A DNA stretch of 11,684 nucleotides from Clostridia bacterium (GCA_021205485.1 JAJPXK010000165.1:1-11684); one strand, 5' to 3'. Shown: positions 1 through 7,063, counted from the stretch's first letter. Program-made: numbers and translations. The notes: generated by a model not told the origin, from the sequence alone.

Positions 1-2
1 CG

Positions 3-1403
3 ATTAAGGCGATTTTAACCTCGCAGGATATTCTCACCTTCCGCTTCACGTCTGAAAAAGGCAGGGAATTTGCCCTTATTTATATAGACGGCCTCGCCGA
101 CAAAATACAGCTCGGCAACCTTGTGGTAAAACCCCTTTTGATAAGCGAAACTTCGGCTACAATGCAGGATTTGCAAAACTACCTCGCCTCGCCCGAAGTA
201 AAACTTGTAAAAACGGTAAAAGAGGCCGTGCAGGAGGTCTCTTCGGGCAACGCCATCCTCGCCGCCGACGGAGAGAACGCATACCTCTCTATAGGCCTTG
301 TCGCGCCTCCGGGCAGGGCGGTGGCCGAGCCCCCTACAAACGTTACGGTAAAGGGCCCGTGGGAGGTGTTTAGCGTAGTTATTTAGGTATAGTGCGGGCT
401 TGTGAGAAAGAATGTCAAAACCGATAAACTTCAGATGGTTACGCTTCAAGCGGGCAAGCAGTCCAACGCCGCCGTCTCGGTATTTTACTTAAAAGATATC
501 TGCGACGAAAATTTAGCTCAGAAGGTGATACGGCAGATAGAGGAAAACGAGATAGACGTCATCGCCGACTCGTCGTATATCGCTCACTTTATATCGCTGA
601 AGCCGAGGTCGCTTTTCAAGCGTTTCGGCCAGGCAGAAAAGCCCGATATCTTCTGCGACAAGCTTTGCGAAGGCAGGGTAGGCATAATAGTTGACGGCTC
701 GCCTATAGCCATCACCGTTCCTTATATGCTTACAGAGGACTTTCAGTCGGCGGACGACTACTTTGTAAACCCTTACAGGGCGACTACCTTGCGTATTCTG
801 CGTATTCTCGCCCTTACCGTAGGCATAATTCTGCCGGGGTTATACGTCGCCGCGCAGCTTTTCAAACTTCAGCTTATACCCTTTAAACTGCTTTTAAATA
901 TTTCAAGTTCGGTCTCGGGCCTGCCCCTTTCGCCCTGTATAGAGATGTTTTTGACCCTCTTTGTGTTAGAGGTGTTAAATGAGGCCTCTATCCGCATGCC
1001 TAAGTACGTAGGGCTGGCGCTGTCGGTGGTAGGGGCTCTGGTTTTAGGCGAAACGGCGGTCACCGCTGGCATAATTTCTACCCCCGCGATAATAATAGTC
1101 GCCTTTTCGGCCATATGCCTGTACGTCGTGCCCGACCTTATAGAGACGACCGCCACGCTCCGCTGGCTTTTTTTGATTATAGCTGGCAGCATAGGCACGT
1201 TCGGCATAGTTCTTTTTATCGCGTTTTTAGTAAGTTATCTTGTGTCAGAGCAGGTGTACGGTACACCCCTCGCCGCCCCGTTCGCGCCGCTTGTCGCCTC
1301 GGATATGGCCGACGGACTTGTAAAGGCAAACCTTTCCGCGTTAGACACAAGGCCGCAATCGTTAAATAACACAAACACCGTAAGGTACAGGAAAAGGAAA
1401 TGA
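3..1403 (+). pseudogene. gerA: Spore germination receptor subunit A (GerA family), left-truncated by window edge, two in-frame TAG codons
   Basis: GerA-type subunits are inner-spore-membrane proteins of nutrient germinant receptors, with an N-terminal cytoplasmic domain and about five or six membrane helices. The frame is open from the window edge. It shows the family's N-terminal features (YIDGLADK near 87, the DGE loop near 270, VAEPPTNVTVKGP ending near 359). After TAG at 384-386 and 390-392 it continues in the same frame (LVRKN at 399-413), followed by hydrophobic segments from about 785 to 1250 and the typical C-terminal GTPLAAPFAPL tail. Spacing from GP to LVRK equals that of intact relatives, so there is no frameshift. 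The usual GPRExFxExxxxN motif reads GPWEVFSVVI-stop-V-stop. The second half has no convincing start or Shine-Dalgarno near 402. It is therefore a pseudogene, a sequence error or a readthrough gene. The stop codon overlaps gerB by 4 bases. Confidence 0.85.
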
Positions 1404-2476
1404 CAGCTCTTCACACTCGGCAGATATGCTTTATACTTACAGCTTACAGCATGGCGGGCAAGCTATTGATGCTTCCCGCTCAGCTTGCGTACTTTGCGGG
1501 CAACGACTTGTGGATATCGGCGCTTATCTCTTACGCCCTGCAGACGATCGCCGTATTCGCGGCTTCGTTTTTGTGTTCAAAAACAGATAAAACGGTTTTC
1601 GCCCTTATAAAAGATACCTTCGGCGGCACCGTAAGCAAAATCTTTATGTGGCTGTTCGCAATATTCTTTCTTCTCGCCGCGTTTTTGCCTGTTTACGAGC
1701 AGAAATTGTTTGTCCACGAAATTTTTTACGACACCGTCCCCGCGTTGATTGTATTTATTCCGTTCTTCTTCGTTGCGGCATATGTAGGGGGCAAAGGGAT
1801 AAACAACGCAGGCAGAACGGCGGATATTATGTTCTTTTTGTTTGCCGCGGCCTTCGCCGTTATTTTTATTATGTCGGCTACCGAGGCAAACTTTTCGTGG
1901 CTTTTGCCCGTATCGGGAGGGTCTGTAAAGGGAGTATTAAAAGGCGTGGTTTCCACATTGTACAACTTTACCGACGGCGCTGTAATGCTGATGTTTGTAG
2001 GCAGGTTCAGATACAAAAAGGGCGACTGCCTGAAAATTACCCTGTCCTACGCTGTAGGGGCGATAGTCATCATACTCTATCTTTTAGTATTCTACTCGGT
2101 GTTTTCCACATTGTCGCCCGACGAATATTTTTCCATAGCGAAATCGGCGATATTTTTCCCCGCGCTGTCGGTGACGGGCAGGGTAGACCTTATAGGCGTA
2201 TACGTCATAGAGGTCGCCATGCTCTTAGCTCTTATAATGTATATACAGCTTTGCGTGCAGTGTTTAAACGAAGCTTTAAGCGACAAAGTAAAACCTATGT
2301 ATCTGTCGTTTATAATAAACGGCATTCTGCTTATAGCGTTGATTGCGTTAAACGATAAATATAAGGCTCTGCATGGCGTCTATGGCGGCATACTGTGGTA
2401 CGTATTCGCAATTTTTGCCGTTCTGCTTCCGTGCCTTTCGTGGATTTTAAAGCGGAAGAGGGAGGGCGGCGAGTGA
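1400..2476 (+). CDS. gerB: Spore germination receptor subunit B (GerB/GerKB, APC-type permease)
   Basis: Polytopic membrane subunit of a germinant receptor, of the amino acid/polyamine permease superfamily (spore permease family), thought to hold the germinant-binding pocket. The 358 residues match the family length. The N terminus (HTRQICFILTAYSMAGKLLMLP, residues 5-26) is the typical first helix with its GxxLLxLP-like element, followed by about ten hydrophobic segments and a basic tail KRKREGGE. The ATG overlaps the gerA stop in an ATGA, with AGGA seven bases upstream, so translation is probably coupled to gerA. Premature stops in gerA would therefore be expected to lower its expression. 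Its own stop overlaps the gerC GTG start. No motif damage is visible in this subunit. Confidence 0.92.
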   Translation: MTALHTRQICFILTAYSMAGKLLMLPAQLAYFAGNDLWISALISYALQTIAVFAASFLCSKTDKTVFALIKDTFGGTVSKIFMWLFAIFFLLAAFLPVYEQKLFVHEIFYDTVPALIVFIPFFFVAAYVGGKGINNAGRTADIMFFLFAAAFAVIFIMSATEANFSWLLPVSGGSVKGVLKGVVSTLYNFTDGAVMLMFVGRFRYKKGDCLKITLSYAVGAIVIILYLLVFYSVFSTLSPDEYFSIAKSAIFFPALSVTGRVDLIGVYVIEVAMLLALIMYIQLCVQCLNEALSDKVKPMYLSFIINGILLIALIALNDKYKALHGVYGGILWYVFAIFAVLLPCLSWILKRKREGGE

Positions 2477-3645
2477 AATCCGGACTAAAAAACGCCTCAA
2501 CAATAATATACGTTCTGGTTGTAATAGCTATGCTATTTCTGTTTTTTACCAACGACTTCGGACTGGTGGATATCCACAAATCTTCTATAGTAATGGCGGT
2601 AGGCATAGACGTAGACGGGGATAAATATTCGGTGACGGCTCAGGCCGCCGTGCCTACCCCGTCGCAGGGCGAGGGCAGTACGGCTTACACGCAGGTTACG
2701 GGAGAAGGGGCCACCGTAGCCGAAGCGTTGAACGACATAAACGTACAGACGGGTTTTTACCCTAAGCTGGTCTTCTGCAATCTTGTAATTTTAGGCGAAA
2801 GCTGCAAAAGTGAGGATATTTTTACCGTCCTCGATTACTTTTACCGCAATGACTACGTGCCGCTTACCGCCCTTGTAGGCATGTGCGGGGGCGAGGCCAA
2901 GGAGCTTTTAGGCCAAAAACCCGCGGGCGGCGATATGTCGTCTACCGCCATACAGAGGGCGATGTCGGGCGAGCTGAAAAAGTCGGCCAACGTCGCCGCA
3001 GTTAATTTAAAATTGCTCGCAGAATACGGCGGCAGCGCAAGTTCGTCCGCATATATGCCCTATATAACGAGTACGCAAAGCGGCGGAGGGGGCACCACGG
3101 CGGCTTCTTCGCAGAGCGGTTCGCAGGGGCAAAGCGGCGGGGAAGAGGGTACAACTCAGTTTACATGCGGCACTACGGCGGTGTTTTCTCAGGGCAGGTT
3201 TGTCGGCATATTAGACGAAGACCAGACTTTCGCCTTCAATCTGTTAAAGGGCGGGGTACGCCTCGCCGTAGTCAACGCCGAATACGAGGGCGTAAACTAC
3301 ACGGTAGGGCTCAAAAACAATAAAAGCAGTTTAAAAATAAATGTAAAAGAGGGCGCCGCATTAAAAATTAAGTACAGGGCGAGGGCCAATGTGCAGGCGT
3401 CGGAAAACAACCCCGCGTTAGAAAGCAACGCCGATACGCATCTAATAAAAAAAGAGGTGCTTGACGCCGTAGGGCGGGAGGTAGAGGACAGGATAAATTC
3501 ACTTCTTCAGTTCAACAAATCGGCCGACGTTTTAGGCATAAAACAAAGGCTGTACGCCTTTAACAAAAAGCATTACGAGGGGTATAAAGACGATATATTG
3601 GACGCATCGCCGCAGTTTGATATAAAAATCAGCAGCGCGGGATAA
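2473..3645 (+). CDS. gerC: Spore germination receptor subunit C (GerC/GerAC family), apparently without lipobox
   Basis: GerC subunits are normally lipoproteins on the outer face of the inner spore membrane. I chose the GTG at 2473 (390 residues) because GGAGGG lies six bases upstream and the start overlaps the gerB stop in a GTGA; an in-frame extension upstream lies entirely inside gerB. A membrane segment at residues 11-25 is followed by SSIVMAVGIDVDGDKYSVTAQ (37-57), the family's characteristic first strand. The C-terminal domain ends with DVLGIKQRLYAFNKKHY (352-368), like the family's DxLGxGxxxY element. The usual signal-peptide cysteine (lipobox, typically followed by W) is missing: after the hydrophobic stretch the sequence reads FFTNDFGLVD. 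A Gly/Ser/Gln/Thr-rich linker at 186-228 separates the domains. The first cysteine is at residue 102, inside the folded part. Confidence 0.88.
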   Translation: MKSGLKNASTIIYVLVVIAMLFLFFTNDFGLVDIHKSSIVMAVGIDVDGDKYSVTAQAAVPTPSQGEGSTAYTQVTGEGATVAEALNDINVQTGFYPKLVFCNLVILGESCKSEDIFTVLDYFYRNDYVPLTALVGMCGGEAKELLGQKPAGGDMSSTAIQRAMSGELKKSANVAAVNLKLLAEYGGSASSSAYMPYITSTQSGGGGTTAASSQSGSQGQSGGEEGTTQFTCGTTAVFSQGRFVGILDEDQTFAFNLLKGGVRLAVVNAEYEGVNYTVGLKNNKSSLKINVKEGAALKIKYRARANVQASENNPALESNADTHLIKKEVLDAVGREVEDRINSLLQFNKSADVLGIKQRLYAFNKKHYEGYKDDILDASPQFDIKISSAG

Positions 3646-3648
3646 AAA

Positions 3649-3680
3649 CGGGGAGGCTTTAGTGCCTCCCCGCGGGTTTT
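3649..3680. terminator. Bidirectional intrinsic terminator between gerC and a convergent gene
   Basis: A perfect 9-bp stem (CGGGGAGGC 3649-3657 with GCCTCCCCG 3664-3672) and 6-base loop. On the plus strand it is followed by CGGGTTTT; on the minus strand by a run of five T (3644-3648 read in reverse). It lies four bases after gerC and overlaps the downstream edge of the convergent gene ending at 3679, so it probably serves both. Confidence 0.85.
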
Positions 3681-4218
3681 AAACTATGTTAAAATAGCTT
3701 ACAATAAGCTGCGCCAAAGCCTCAAGTTCGGCTTCGGTAACGCCTTCCGCGGCGTACTTTAAAAGGATATCCTTAAAGCTTCCGCTTTCCCCGTTTTCCG
3801 CCGCTTCGCATAAAAGTCCGGCGGCGGTTTGCCTGTCTTCGCCCGATATGTAGCCGTCCAAAAGGGCGGCCACGGCCTCGCTGTCGGTAAGTTTTGCCTG
3901 CTTGCCCGATAAAAACCTTTCAAGCAAAAGCCTAAGCATAAACGCCAGCGTGCCTATCGCCAGCCCCTCCTTTACAATCTCGGCGAAACACTCAAAAAAA
4001 CAACTTAAGTCAGACTTGCACGCCGCGCCGTAAATGGCGTAAAACACAATGCCGAGGGCGTAGGGAGTAAGCTTTGCAAGGCGTTTGGCCCTGTCGCTTA
4101 AATTGAGTTTTTCAAATACAAATCTGTCAAGCGAAAAGGCGATTGCGGCCGCTACCGCCGATAAAATGGCGGCGTCGATGCCGTAACGGGAAAAAAGTTC
4201 TAAAATTTCAATGTTCAT
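3679..4218 (-). CDS. Unrecognised small membrane protein (179 aa)
   Basis: I do not recognise this family. The sequence predicts a short N-terminal segment, then hydrophobic helices at about residues 16-30, 50-66 and 84-99. A soluble, Ala/Glu-rich helical C-terminal part follows (about 108-179), with regularly spaced acidic residues (EAVAALLDGYISGED; EGVTEAELEALAQLI). Two cysteines (67, 73) flank the second loop. The ATG is supported by AGGAGA on the minus strand four bases upstream. It converges on gerC across a shared terminator and has no co-oriented neighbour, so context gives no functional clue. The topology resembles small holin-like or scaffold membrane proteins only in the most general way; I would not assign a function. 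Codon use resembles that of its neighbours, so recent transfer is not suggested. Confidence 0.7.
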   Translation of the reverse strand: MNIEILELFSRYGIDAAILSAVAAAIAFSLDRFVFEKLNLSDRAKRLAKLTPYALGIVFYAIYGAACKSDLSCFFECFAEIVKEGLAIGTLAFMLRLLLERFLSGKQAKLTDSEAVAALLDGYISGEDRQTAAGLLCEAAENGESGSFKDILLKYAAEGVTEAELEALAQLIVSYFNIV

Positions 4219-4373
4219 GTTCTCTCCTCTACAGGGGGAACATATCGTAAATACAGTCCAACGCTCCGCACAAAATTATGCGCCGACGCAGATACAAGCG
4301 GTAACGGTAATCTATAATTTATCCCCCTTCAGTTTATTTTTTTACCCGACGGTTATTTAAAACCTTATTTTGC

Positions 4374-4413
4374 TAAAGGTAAACGCAAAATATAAAAATA
4401 AAGTTTGCCTTTA
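4374..4413. repeat. 11-bp inverted repeat in the AT-rich gap upstream of trmB
   Basis: TAAAGGTAAAC (4374-4384) pairs with GTTTGCCTTTA (4403-4413), ten Watson-Crick pairs and one G-T, with an 18-base AT-rich spacer. It sits in the 274-base gap between the divergent 179-aa gene and trmB, which otherwise shows no coding potential. It could be an operator for either gene or a weak terminator; there is no adjacent T run that favours the latter. Confidence 0.35.
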
Positions 4414-4438
4414 TTTTGCAAATTTTCACATAAAAGTA

Positions 4439-4485
4439 TTGACAGCCCTTTTTTGCTTGTAAATTTTGCCGCGTTGTGATAAAAT
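4439..4485 (+). promoter_or_regulatory. Candidate promoter region of trmB
   Basis: Two overlapping readings are possible. A perfect -35 TTGACA (4439-4444) lies 15 bases before TAAATT (4460-4465). Alternatively TTGTAA (4457-4462) lies 17 bases before TAAAAT (4480-4485), the same -10 hexamer as the strong rpsU promoter. The second reading would start transcription at about the trmB ATG, giving a leaderless mRNA. No Shine-Dalgarno precedes the ATG at 4493, which favours that reading. Confidence 0.5.
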
Positions 4486-4492
4486 TCGCGTT

Positions 4493-5173
4493 ATGAGAAT
4501 GCATCGCAAAGACAATCTGGATTCAAGGCTTCTCGCCTGCAAAGAGGTGTTAACCCTCGCCGACCTTTCGCAAAAGAATATGAAGCTTGCCGCCGAAATA
4601 AAGGAATATTTGGATTTAAAGGCAATTTTCGGCAACGATAACCCCGTACATTTAGAGGTAGGCTGCGGCAAAGGGGCGTTTGTTTCGGGCATGGCCAAAC
4701 TTCACCCTGATATAAATTTTATCGCGATAGAAAAGGTTTCAAACGTAATTGTTACCGCCTGCGAAAACGCCATTGCCTCAGGCATAAAAAACGTACACTT
4801 TATAAACTGCGCGGCCGAGGTTTTGCCTAAGTATTTTAAAGAGAACACTTTTTCAAGGGTATACCTCAACTTTTCCGACCCGCTGCCTAAAAAGGGGTAT
4901 CTTTCGCAAAGGCTTACTCACCCGAGGATGCTTAAAGTTTACGCCTCGCTCTGCAAAGAGGGGGCTCAGCTTTGGCAGAAGACCGACAACAAGCCGCTGT
5001 TTGACTTTTCTCTTGATAGTTTCAAAGAGGTCGGCTGGCAGATAAAAGAGGTTTGCTTAGACTTAGCCGCAAACCCGTTCGAAGGCAACGTAATAACCGA
5101 GCACGAGCAGAAATTTATGGACGAAGGCAAGCCTATCTACAGGGCCGTGGCAGAGGTAAAAAAAGTAAATTGA
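4493..5173 (+). CDS. trmB: tRNA (guanine-N7-)-methyltransferase TrmB
   Basis: SAM-dependent enzyme that makes m7G46 in the variable loop of tRNA, acting in the cytoplasm. I chose the ATG at 4493 (226 residues) because the product then begins MRMH, matching the MRMR start of relatives; an in-frame TTG at 4466 is unlikely. Visible motifs are the SAM-binding LEVGCGKG (54-61), the acidic residue E80 after the second strand, NFSDPLPKK (126-134), the substrate-side KTDN (163-166) and ITEHEQKF (201-208, usually TEYEEKF). Length is normal. The basic stretch that follows NFSDPWPKK in most homologues (R-H-x-K-R-R-L) is here GYLSQRL, so several tRNA-facing positive charges are lost. It is monocistronic, between a candidate leaderless promoter and a strong terminator. 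Confidence 0.94.
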   Translation: MRMHRKDNLDSRLLACKEVLTLADLSQKNMKLAAEIKEYLDLKAIFGNDNPVHLEVGCGKGAFVSGMAKLHPDINFIAIEKVSNVIVTACENAIASGIKNVHFINCAAEVLPKYFKENTFSRVYLNFSDPLPKKGYLSQRLTHPRMLKVYASLCKEGAQLWQKTDNKPLFDFSLDSFKEVGWQIKEVCLDLAANPFEGNVITEHEQKFMDEGKPIYRAVAEVKKVN

Positions 5174-5198
5174 CGCAGTACTATGCCTTAAATAACGC

Positions 5199-5229
5199 AA
5201 AAAACACCCTCAAAACGAGGGTGTTTTTT
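5199..5229. terminator. Bidirectional intrinsic terminator between trmB and the NERD gene
   Basis: A 13-bp perfect stem (5199-5211 with 5217-5229) closes a 5-base loop. A6 at its foot and T6 at its other foot make it a good terminator on both strands. It ends trmB transcription and, read on the minus strand, overlaps the stop codon (5231-5229) of the NERD gene. Confidence 0.93.
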
Positions 5230-5975
5230 CAGTCTATGTTTTTTGTGAATTTACATTCGGGGTAATTTGAACAGCCGTAAAAATTCCCGCCGCCGTCTTT
5301 TCGTACTCTTACTACAAGCTTTCCGCCGCACCTCGGGCAAATTCCTTTTTCAAGGGCATACTGTTGTCTGTATATATTGTCAACATGCTGGTCTGTATTT
5401 ACATCAGACTTTGCGGCAAGTATTCTTTCGTAATAATTTTGCATCTGCCGCTCGGTGAGAAAAAAGCCAACGTTTCTGGTAAGCTCGTACGGCAGATTTT
5501 TTAAGGGGATAACGGTGTCGGCCTGAATATTTTCGGTGTTGTTCTGAACAAACACAACAAGCGGGCGGAAGACTGCCTGCGGCAAAACGTTCCTCAAACA
5601 ATAAAGGTGAGATTTGTTCTGTTTAACGGGGTTTTTAAGCTTGTTTTTTGTGTTGCCGTAGGCGAGAATCTGCGTCCATTCCGCCTGATTTTCGCGGCCG
5701 TATATTCTTCCCGAGTAATTTTTTGTCTCAATGACGAATACGCCGTTGGCGTTTATCGCGATATGGTCTATCTGGTGCGTCATCCCGTGCTTGTCACGCA
5801 AAATTATGTCGTTTATAAGGTAAAACTTTCCCTGATTTGTGTGTTCTATTGTATAAATTACTTCTTCTTCGCCCCGCTTGCCCTTAGCTTCGGGCGTATT
5901 ATGCAAACGCCGTAATACGGTTATCCCGATTACGGCAAGCAAAACTATAACAAGAGCTATAATTAAAATTATCAT
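5229..5975 (-). CDS. Membrane-anchored NERD-domain protein with C-terminal topoisomerase-type zinc finger
   Basis: From the ATG at 5975 the product has 248 residues; two TTG codons 9 and 12 bases further upstream are alternatives, and no start has a clear Shine-Dalgarno. A single membrane helix occupies residues 2-21. The NERD (nuclease-related, PD-(D/E)xK-like) domain covers about 35-135, with the putative catalytic set D70 (QIDHIAI), E83 and K85 (VFVIETKNYSG), plus E36-38 and Q119. A C4 zinc ribbon of the topoisomerase type lies at 211-243 (CPRCGG, C213/C216; YGCSNYPEC, C235/C241). The architecture suggests DNA or RNA binding and cleavage at the membrane; the cellular role of NERD proteins is not settled. 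It starts 12 bases after the transcarbamylase stop and has no promoter of its own that I can see, so the two are probably co-transcribed. Confidence 0.9.
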   Translation of the reverse strand: MIILIIALVIVLLAVIGITVLRRLHNTPEAKGKRGEEEVIYTIEHTNQGKFYLINDIILRDKHGMTHQIDHIAINANGVFVIETKNYSGRIYGRENQAEWTQILAYGNTKNKLKNPVKQNKSHLYCLRNVLPQAVFRPLVVFVQNNTENIQADTVIPLKNLPYELTRNVGFFLTERQMQNYYERILAAKSDVNTDQHVDNIYRQQYALEKGICPRCGGKLVVRVRKDGGGNFYGCSNYPECKFTKNID

Positions 5976-5987
5976 AAAACTCAACAA

Positions 5988-6926
5988 TTACTTTGCAAGC
6001 AGAGTAAGAATGGCTTTTACGGTGTGCAACCTGTTTTCGCCCTGGTCGTATACGGCGGATTTTTTTCCGTCTATCACGTCAGAGGTAACTTCAAGTCCCC
6101 TTGTAGCGGGCAGGGGATGCATAAACAACGCGCTGTGCTTTGCGTAAGACATCAGCCCCGCGTCTACCCTGTAGGGGGCGAGGTCGTTTTTCTCTGCTTC
6201 GGGGATTACCGAATGGTAGCGGTAGGCGCTTGTATAAACTATATCGGCGTCCCTTACGGCCAGAACGGGGTTGTCGGTAAAGTAAATTTTGCCAAGCTGT
6301 TCGGCGGCCTCAATGTTTTCCCGTTTGAGCCCGTAGCCCGAGGGCATCGCGATGGATACGTCCATTCCGCATTTTACGGCGCCTATCATAAACGAGGATA
6401 CCGTGCTCGTTCCTTTGCCTACGATGGCAAGCTTTACGCCGTTTAAAGCGCCCGTCTTTTCCCAGATGGTGTAAAGGTCGCAGAGGGCCTGTATAGGAAC
6501 GCATTCCTCGTTGTGAGAGTTTATAATAGGCATCTGAGAGATAGAGGTAAACTCTTTAAGCATCTTTTTGTCTATGCCGCGGGTGATAAGGGCGCTTACG
6601 CCGTAGCGGGATATAACGTTTACGGTATCGCGGATATTTTCGCCCGCCTTCATATCGTCTACGCTGTACGGAAGGTCTACACACGTTCCGCCAAGCTGGT
6701 TCGTGCCGATTTCTATCGCCGAACGCGTCCTTATAGAAGTGTCGGCGAACATAAGGGCTACGGTGGTGCCGCGGAGGATGTGAGTTTCTTCGTGAGCTTC
6801 AAATTTACGCTTCATCGCCTTTATGGCGTATAATATTTCAAAAATTTCCTCCGAGCTGTAGTCGGTAAGCCCGATAAGGTGTTTCTGTTTAAGTACATAA
6901 GAGGGAGAGTAACGATTAATATCCAT
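5988..6926 (-). CDS. Divergent aspartate/ornithine carbamoyltransferase-family protein, substrate unknown
   Basis: The 312-residue length and overall pattern fit the transcarbamylase fold: a carbamoyl-phosphate domain and an amino-acid domain. The ATG at 6926 is chosen because AAGGAAA lies six to seven bases upstream; the longer in-frame start overlaps the promoter. The loop SIRTR (64-68, usually STRTR), R107 in VISRY and K93 resemble the family. The conserved HPTQ is VPIQ (143-146), losing the histidine that contacts the carbamoyl group. The amino-acid side reads HPLP (270-273), as in aspartate enzymes, while ENRLHTVKA (297-305) is ornithine-type. The ornithine loop DxWxSMG is replaced by TSAYRYHS (232-239). 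It cannot be named pyrB or argF with confidence. No arg or pyr genes are adjacent. Its promoter is directly upstream. Confidence 0.85.
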   Translation of the reverse strand: MDINRYSPSYVLKQKHLIGLTDYSSEEIFEILYAIKAMKRKFEAHEETHILRGTTVALMFADTSIRTRSAIEIGTNQLGGTCVDLPYSVDDMKAGENIRDTVNVISRYGVSALITRGIDKKMLKEFTSISQMPIINSHNEECVPIQALCDLYTIWEKTGALNGVKLAIVGKGTSTVSSFMIGAVKCGMDVSIAMPSGYGLKRENIEAAEQLGKIYFTDNPVLAVRDADIVYTSAYRYHSVIPEAEKNDLAPYRVDAGLMSYAKHSALFMHPLPATRGLEVTSDVIDGKKSAVYDQGENRLHTVKAILTLLAK

Positions 6927-6956
6927 AGCAATTTCCTTAAAATATTTTCTATAAAC

Positions 6957-6985
6957 AATATAACACAATAAATTATTTTTTTCAA
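6957..6985 (-). promoter_or_regulatory. Promoter of the transcarbamylase-NERD operon
   Basis: On the minus strand, TTGAAA (6985-6980) and TATATT (6962-6957) are separated by exactly 17 bases in a very AT-rich stretch. Transcription would start near 6950, giving a leader of about 24 bases that carries the Shine-Dalgarno AAGGAAA before the ATG at 6926. Confidence 0.8.
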
Positions 6986-7041
6986 CCGTTTAACCGCGAT
7001 ATTTTTATCCGGCCCCTATAAGGGCAGGAGGGCACAATCTT

Positions 7042-7063
7042 GCCTTCCCTTTGAGGGGAAGGC
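7042..7063. repeat. Short hairpin of the dispersed CCTTCCCC-TTGAGGGG repeat family
   Basis: GCCTTCCC (7042-7049) pairs perfectly with GGGAAGGC (7056-7063) around a 6-base loop. The same core recurs near 10268, 11289 and 11552 and more weakly near 9315. It begins two bases after the queH stop codon, so it could stabilise or end that transcript, but there is no T run on the minus strand. The rest of the 138-base gap to the transcarbamylase holds only a GC-rich segment (7012-7035) and that gene's promoter. Confidence 0.6.

Noticed and set aside
384..392. Selenocysteine or pyrrolysine insertion at the TAGs.
   Set aside because: Selenocysteine uses TGA. Two TAGs two codons apart beside other motif losses do not look like a pyrrolysine site, and no pyl genes are visible.
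402..1403. A separate 333-aa gene starting at GTG 402.
   Set aside because: It lacks a Shine-Dalgarno, begins inside the conserved GerA core, and continues the same frame as the upstream GerA N-terminal part; better treated as one interrupted gene.
2395..2472. Longer gerC start within gerB.
   Set aside because: The extra 26 residues overlap gerB coding sequence, and the GTG at 2473 has an ideal GGAGGG and a stop/start overlap.
4466..4492. TTG at 4466 as the trmB start.
   Set aside because: It adds nine residues not seen in relatives; the ATG at 4493 gives the usual MRM(R/H) start.
5988..6926. Plain annotation as argF (ornithine) or pyrB (aspartate) carbamoyltransferase.
   Set aside because: The catalytic HPTQ histidine and the ornithine SMG loop are absent, and motifs from both families are mixed; neither name is safe.
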